This document shows, piece by piece, positions 60,680-64,000 of a stretch of 64,000 nt of DNA (the stretch's first letter is position 1; each line of letters begins with the position of its first letter). A program made the translations under genes and the position numbers. A model generated the notes under the pieces. That model made no database searches. It had not been told where the DNA came from and saw nothing but the letters and a program-made list of their open reading frames with translations. The DNA is from Rhizobium sp. 2MFCol3.1 (GTDB lineage: Bacteria; Pseudomonadota; Alphaproteobacteria; Rhizobiales; Rhizobiaceae), in NCBI RefSeq assembly GCF_000377565.1, contig NZ_KB898355.1, forward strand, positions 533,918 to 597,917, in the 5' to 3' direction.

Positions 60680-60824
60680 TCACGGGGTGAATGAAGCACC
60701 GGACATCTGCTCGTGCCCATCGCCATGTGCGGTCGCCCGCGACCGCCAGCACCCGATCACAGGCTGACGATATGCCCGGTTGCCGTCGCAACTGGTTTGA
60801 ACGAATGAGTAAGAGGATTCCTCA

Positions 60825-62264
60825 ATGTCGATGTTAACGCCACTTTCCCTGAGCCTTCGGTTCACGTCCTTCTTCGGCGAGACGCTTGATGTCCACAATC
60901 CCGCAAGCGGCGAGATCGTCGGCCGGGTTCCGAACATGGGCGGCTCGGATACCGCGCGCGCGATTGCGGCGGCGAATGCAGCACTGCCCGGCTGGCGGGC
61001 TCTGGCAGCGGGCGCACGATCGATCCTGCTCAAGCGGTGGCATCGTCTGGTAATCGAGAACCTGGAGGATCTTGCGCAGCTCTTGACCGCGGAGCAGGGC
61101 AAGCCGCTTGCCGAGGCGCGCGGCGAGATCGCCTATGGGGCGAGCTTCATCGAGTGGTTCGCCGAGGAAGCCAAGCGCGTCTATGGCGATACGATCCCGG
61201 CGCCGAAGGCGGGCAGCCGGATCATCGTGCAGAAGCAGCCGGTCGGCGTGACCGGCGCGATCATTCCCTGGAATTTTCCGTCGGCGCTCTTCAACCGTAA
61301 GGTCGCGCCGGCGCTTGCCGCTGGCTGCACGGTCGTGGTCAAGCCGTCGGAACTGACGCCGTTCAGCGCGCTGGCGCTTGCGGCGCTCGCGGAAGAGGCA
61401 GGCATTCCGCCCGGAGTGATCAACGTGGTGACGGGCGATCCCGCGCCGATCGGCGCGGCGCTGACATCGAGCGCCATCGTCCGCAAGATCTCGTTTACAG
61501 GCTCGACGCGCGTCGGCAAGCTGCTGCTGGAGCAATGCGCAGCGACGGTCAAGCGCACGTCGATGGAGCTGGGCGGCAATGCGCCGCTGATCGTGTTCGA
61601 CGATGCGGATATACCCACGGCGGTGGCGGCCTGCATGAACTCGAAGTTCCGCAATGCCGGGCAGACCTGCGTCTGCGCCAACCGGATCTATGTGCAGGAC
61701 GGCATCTTCGATGCGTTTCAGCAGGCGTTGACGGCGGCTGTCGGCAGGCTCGTGGTCGGACCCGGCACGCAGGAAGGCGCCACGATCGGGCCGCTGATCA
61801 ATGCGGCGGCCGTCGACAAGGTGGAGCGTCATATCGCCGACGCGGTATCGAAAGGTGCCTCGGTCATGCTCGGCGGCGCCCGGCATGCGCTCGGCGGCAC
61901 ATTTTTCACCCCGACCGTGCTTGTCGGTGCGACGGCCGAGATGGAACTGGCGCGCGACGAGACCTTCGGACCGGTGGCGGCCCTGTTTCGCTTCGCCAGC
62001 GAGGAAGAAGCCATCGCGCTCGCCAACGACACGTCCTACGGGCTGGCGTCCTATATCTTCACCAGCGACGTCGATCGCATGTGGCGCGTGACGGACGCGA
62101 TCGAGACCGGCATGGTCGGCGTCAACGAAGGTCTCATCTCCAACGAAGTGGCGCCCTTCGGCGGCATCAAGGAGAGCGGCCTCGGCCGCGAGGGCTCGCG
62201 CTACGGCATCGAGGAATATCTCGAGCAGAAATACATCCTGATCTCTCCCAGACTTTCCGCATAG
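60825..62264 (+). CDS. gabD: NAD(P)-dependent aldehyde dehydrogenase, succinate-semialdehyde type
   Basis: A 479-residue aldehyde dehydrogenase close to GabD. Motifs are IIPWNFPSALF, KPSELTPFSALALA, FTGSTRVGKLL, the general base Glu in MELGGNAPLIVFDDAD (near 250) and the catalytic Cys in NAGQTCVCANR (near 285). It oxidises succinate semialdehyde or a similar omega-oxo acid. AGAGGA precedes the ATG. The aminotransferase that would make its substrate starts 11 bases downstream. It is divergent from the amidohydrolase operon. The substrate may be malonate, succinate or glutarate semialdehyde. Confidence 0.9.
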   Translation: MSMLTPLSLSLRFTSFFGETLDVHNPASGEIVGRVPNMGGSDTARAIAAANAALPGWRALAAGARSILLKRWHRLVIENLEDLAQLLTAEQGKPLAEARGEIAYGASFIEWFAEEAKRVYGDTIPAPKAGSRIIVQKQPVGVTGAIIPWNFPSALFNRKVAPALAAGCTVVVKPSELTPFSALALAALAEEAGIPPGVINVVTGDPAPIGAALTSSAIVRKISFTGSTRVGKLLLEQCAATVKRTSMELGGNAPLIVFDDADIPTAVAACMNSKFRNAGQTCVCANRIYVQDGIFDAFQQALTAAVGRLVVGPGTQEGATIGPLINAAAVDKVERHIADAVSKGASVMLGGARHALGGTFFTPTVLVGATAEMELARDETFGPVAALFRFASEEEAIALANDTSYGLASYIFTSDVDRMWRVTDAIETGMVGVNEGLISNEVAPFGGIKESGLGREGSRYGIEEYLEQKYILISPRLSA

Positions 62265-62274
62265 GAACAGACAT

Positions 62275-63648
62275 ATGACAATTTCGGGTTCGAACTCCCT
62301 GATCGACGCCGACCTCTCGACGGTCCTTCATCCCTATACGAACGCCCGCGCGCACGAAAAAAGCGGTCCTTTGGTGATCGAGCGAGGCGAGGGGATCCAC
62401 GTCTACGATACCGCCGGAAAGCAATATATCGAGGCGCTTGCCGGTCTCTGGTCGGTCGCGGTCGGTTTCGACGAACCGCGTCTGGTCGATGCGGCCGCGC
62501 GGCAGATGGCCAAGCTGCCCTATTACCACATCTTCAGCCACAAGGCGCATGAGCCCTCCGTGCGGCTTGCCGAAAAGCTGGTGGAGATGACGCCGGCCAA
62601 TCTGACCCGGGTGTTCTTCACCTCATCCGGTTCGGAGGCCAATGACACGGTGGTCAAGATGGTCTGGTACATGAACAATGCGCTGGGCCGGCCGGAAAAG
62701 AAAAAGTTCCTGGCGCGCGACAAGGCCTATCACGGGATCACCATCGCCTCGGGATCGCTGACGGGCCTGCCCAACAATCACCGCGACTTCGACCTGCCGG
62801 CGATCCCGGTACGCCATCTGACCTGCCCGCACTTCTATCGGTTCGGGCTGCCCGATGAGACCGAGGCGGAGTTCACCGCCCGGCTTGTGGCGGAAGCCGA
62901 ACGCACGATTCTCGAAGAGGGCCCGGAAACGATCGCGGCCTTTATCGGCGAGCCGCTGATGGCCGCCGGCGGCGTGATGCCGCCGCCGCAGGGCTATTGG
63001 CAAGGGATCGAGGCGCTCTGCCGCAAATATGGCATCCTCCTCGTCGCCGACGAAGTGATCAACGGCTTCGGCCGGCTGGGTTCGAGCTTCGGCTCGGTGC
63101 ATTACGGCTTCACGCCCGATATCATGGTGACCTCCAAGCAGCTGACCTCGTCCTACATGCCGCTCGCCGCGATCATCTTCTCGGAAGCGATCTACCAGGC
63201 GATTGCCGACAATACGGCCAGGATCGGCACGTTCGGCCACGGCTTCACCGCATCCGGACATCCGGTGGCAACGGCTGTTGGGCTGGAGAACCTTGCGATC
63301 ATCGAGGAACGCGATCTCATCGGCAACGCCGCCCGCATGGGCGCGATCCTTCAGCATGAACTGAAGGCACTGGCGGATCATCCCCTGGTCGGCGAGGTGC
63401 GCGGAGCCGGGCTGATCGCCGGGATCGAACTGGTGGCGGACAAAACCAACCGCACACCACTGTCGCCCACAGGCAAGGCCGGTGCCATCGCCTTCGCCGC
63501 CGGGCATGAAACCGGACTTATCGTGCGCGCCATCGGCGACACGATCGCACTCTGCCCGCCACTGATCATCGACGAGGCACAGATCCACGACCTCGTCGCT
63601 CGCCTCAAAACGACAATCAACCTGACGGAGACGCGATTGAAGGCATGA
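62275..63648 (+). CDS. gabT: Class III aminotransferase (omega-amino acid / GABA type)
   Basis: A 457-residue fold-type I aminotransferase. The PLP lysine is in DIMVTSKQLTSSYMP near 285, with the phosphate contact SSGSEANDTVVKM near 118 and LLVADEVINGFGR near 255. The FTSSGSEAND and N-terminal LHPYTNARAHEKSGPLVI patterns match the omega-amino acid-pyruvate group more than strict GABA transaminase, so the symbol is provisional. It forms a pair with the semialdehyde dehydrogenase upstream: amino acid to semialdehyde to acid. The next sequence is the end of an insertion element. Confidence 0.87.
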   Translation: MTISGSNSLIDADLSTVLHPYTNARAHEKSGPLVIERGEGIHVYDTAGKQYIEALAGLWSVAVGFDEPRLVDAAARQMAKLPYYHIFSHKAHEPSVRLAEKLVEMTPANLTRVFFTSSGSEANDTVVKMVWYMNNALGRPEKKKFLARDKAYHGITIASGSLTGLPNNHRDFDLPAIPVRHLTCPHFYRFGLPDETEAEFTARLVAEAERTILEEGPETIAAFIGEPLMAAGGVMPPPQGYWQGIEALCRKYGILLVADEVINGFGRLGSSFGSVHYGFTPDIMVTSKQLTSSYMPLAAIIFSEAIYQAIADNTARIGTFGHGFTASGHPVATAVGLENLAIIEERDLIGNAARMGAILQHELKALADHPLVGEVRGAGLIAGIELVADKTNRTPLSPTGKAGAIAFAAGHETGLIVRAIGDTIALCPPLIIDEAQIHDLVARLKTTINLTETRLKA

Positions 63649-63731
63649 CTGGGAAGGATCGCGGTGGCCTAACCGGACGCAGGACTTGGGCGGCAATGAG
63701 TTCCATAAGATAGATTATCGAATAATACATG

Positions 63732-64000
63732 TGTAAGGGCTATTTAGTAATGCGACAGTTGGGCCAGTTAGAGATGCGACAGTCTCGCCTCTCGACGCAC
63801 TGGTCAAAGCCAACGTTGGGAGCAAGGATGACGATCTTCAGTCTGGTCGAGACCATGAGCGGTCGGAGTCGTCATGTCCTTTTTGATCACCATGTCGCAG
63901 AAAGAATTGCATCGCCTCGAATTCATCCAGAAGATCCGTGACGAACGTCTGAGCGTCGTCCAGGCAGCCGAACGGCTCGACCTCAGTCGAAGCCAGGTCC
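63732..64000 (+). mobile_element. Left end of an insertion sequence (ISNCY-like), cut by the window edge
   Basis: A sequence unlike the rest begins at about 63732 (TGTAAGGGCTATTTAGTAAT). It holds two direct copies of ATGCGACAGT, at 63750-63759 and 63774-63783, a pattern of transposon ends with repeated transposase sites, and then a transposase start. The exact edge is not certain because the other end is outside the window. Confidence 0.7.
63892..64000 (+). CDS. Transposase, N-terminal part (partial, runs off the window)
   Basis: Thirty-six codons read MSQKELHRLEFIQKIRDERL followed by SVVQAAERLDLSRSQV, the helix-turn-helix start of ISNCY-type transposases (MSQKELHRLxVI is common in this family). 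An in-frame ATG at 63874 is an alternative start. The rest lies outside the window. Confidence 0.75.
   Translation, partial: MSQKELHRLEFIQKIRDERLSVVQAAERLDLSRSQV

Noticed and set aside
1..64000. CRISPR array, tRNA/rRNA genes, phage or defence islands
   Set aside because: No regularly spaced repeats, cloverleaf-like or ribosomal sequence, phage structural genes or restriction/toxin genes were recognised by reading; a covariance-model scan was not possible.

Overview
The window looks like a chromosome or large replicon of an alphaproteobacterium of the Rhizobiaceae (Rhizobium/Agrobacterium/Sinorhizobium type). The basis is high GC content, dense operons with 1-4 base gene overlaps, a RIME-like palindromic intergenic repeat, a sigma-54 nitrate-assimilation promoter with NasS/NasT, chemoreceptors ending in a WEDF-type pentapeptide, and many ABC transporters with catabolic operons. 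Species cannot be fixed from sequence alone. No tRNA, rRNA, CRISPR array or prophage was seen. The only mobile element is an insertion sequence cut by the right edge.

Region 1 (1-9.9 kb, minus strand) is a nitrate/nitrite assimilation locus: nrtA-nrtB-nrtD (uptake), nirB-nirD (nitrite reductase) and nasA (nitrate reductase, cut by the left edge). It is preceded by nasT-nasS, an ANTAR antiterminator and its nitrate sensor. A close-to-consensus sigma-54 promoter and an attenuator-like hairpin with seven U lie in front of nrtA, so nitrogen control at initiation and nitrate control by antitermination can both be read in the DNA. Region 2 (10-13 kb) has a chemoreceptor and a MarR regulator.

Region 3 (13-22.5 kb) combines a DUF1989 (urea-carboxylase-associated) protein, two GntR/FCD regulators, a polar amino acid transporter whose permease and ATPase are fused, and a three-gene operon: YcsF/PxpA, a KipI-KipA fusion and a biotin carboxylase fused to a biotin carrier domain. 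Together the last two have all domains of urea carboxylase. Four copies of a TTGTTnAACAA palindrome mark the promoters, so this appears to be one regulon for uptake and ATP-driven opening of a small lactam or amide such as 5-oxoproline. Region 4 (22.6-28.6 kb) is a leucine/isovalerate operon (isovaleryl-CoA dehydrogenase, both methylcrotonyl-CoA carboxylase subunits, a MaoC hydratase and a CitE-like lyase).

Region 5 (28.7-41.5 kb) holds a membrane acyltransferase; a MarR regulator with a Cys/His-rich tail leading an operon of an exported unknown protein, a CxxC redoxin, a glutamine amidotransferase and a MOSC protein; a D-amino acid aminotransferase; a second chemoreceptor; a LysR-SDR-monooxygenase set; and a drug-efflux MFS protein. 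Region 6 (41.7-48.4 kb) is a thiol/peroxide module: DipZ with a secreted alpha/beta hydrolase that has lost its last 17 codons to a TAG, a Tat-exported dehalogenase-like hydrolase, a two-component system and Ohr.

Region 7 (48.6-63.6 kb) is a catabolic region for amides: two amidases (one with a small AtzG-like partner), an ABC importer, a cytoplasmic AmiC-like binding protein, a MarR regulator, two EamA exporters, a YtcJ-type amidohydrolase, a decayed amino acid permease, and a semialdehyde dehydrogenase/aminotransferase pair. The final 270 bases are the left end of an insertion sequence with the start of its transposase.
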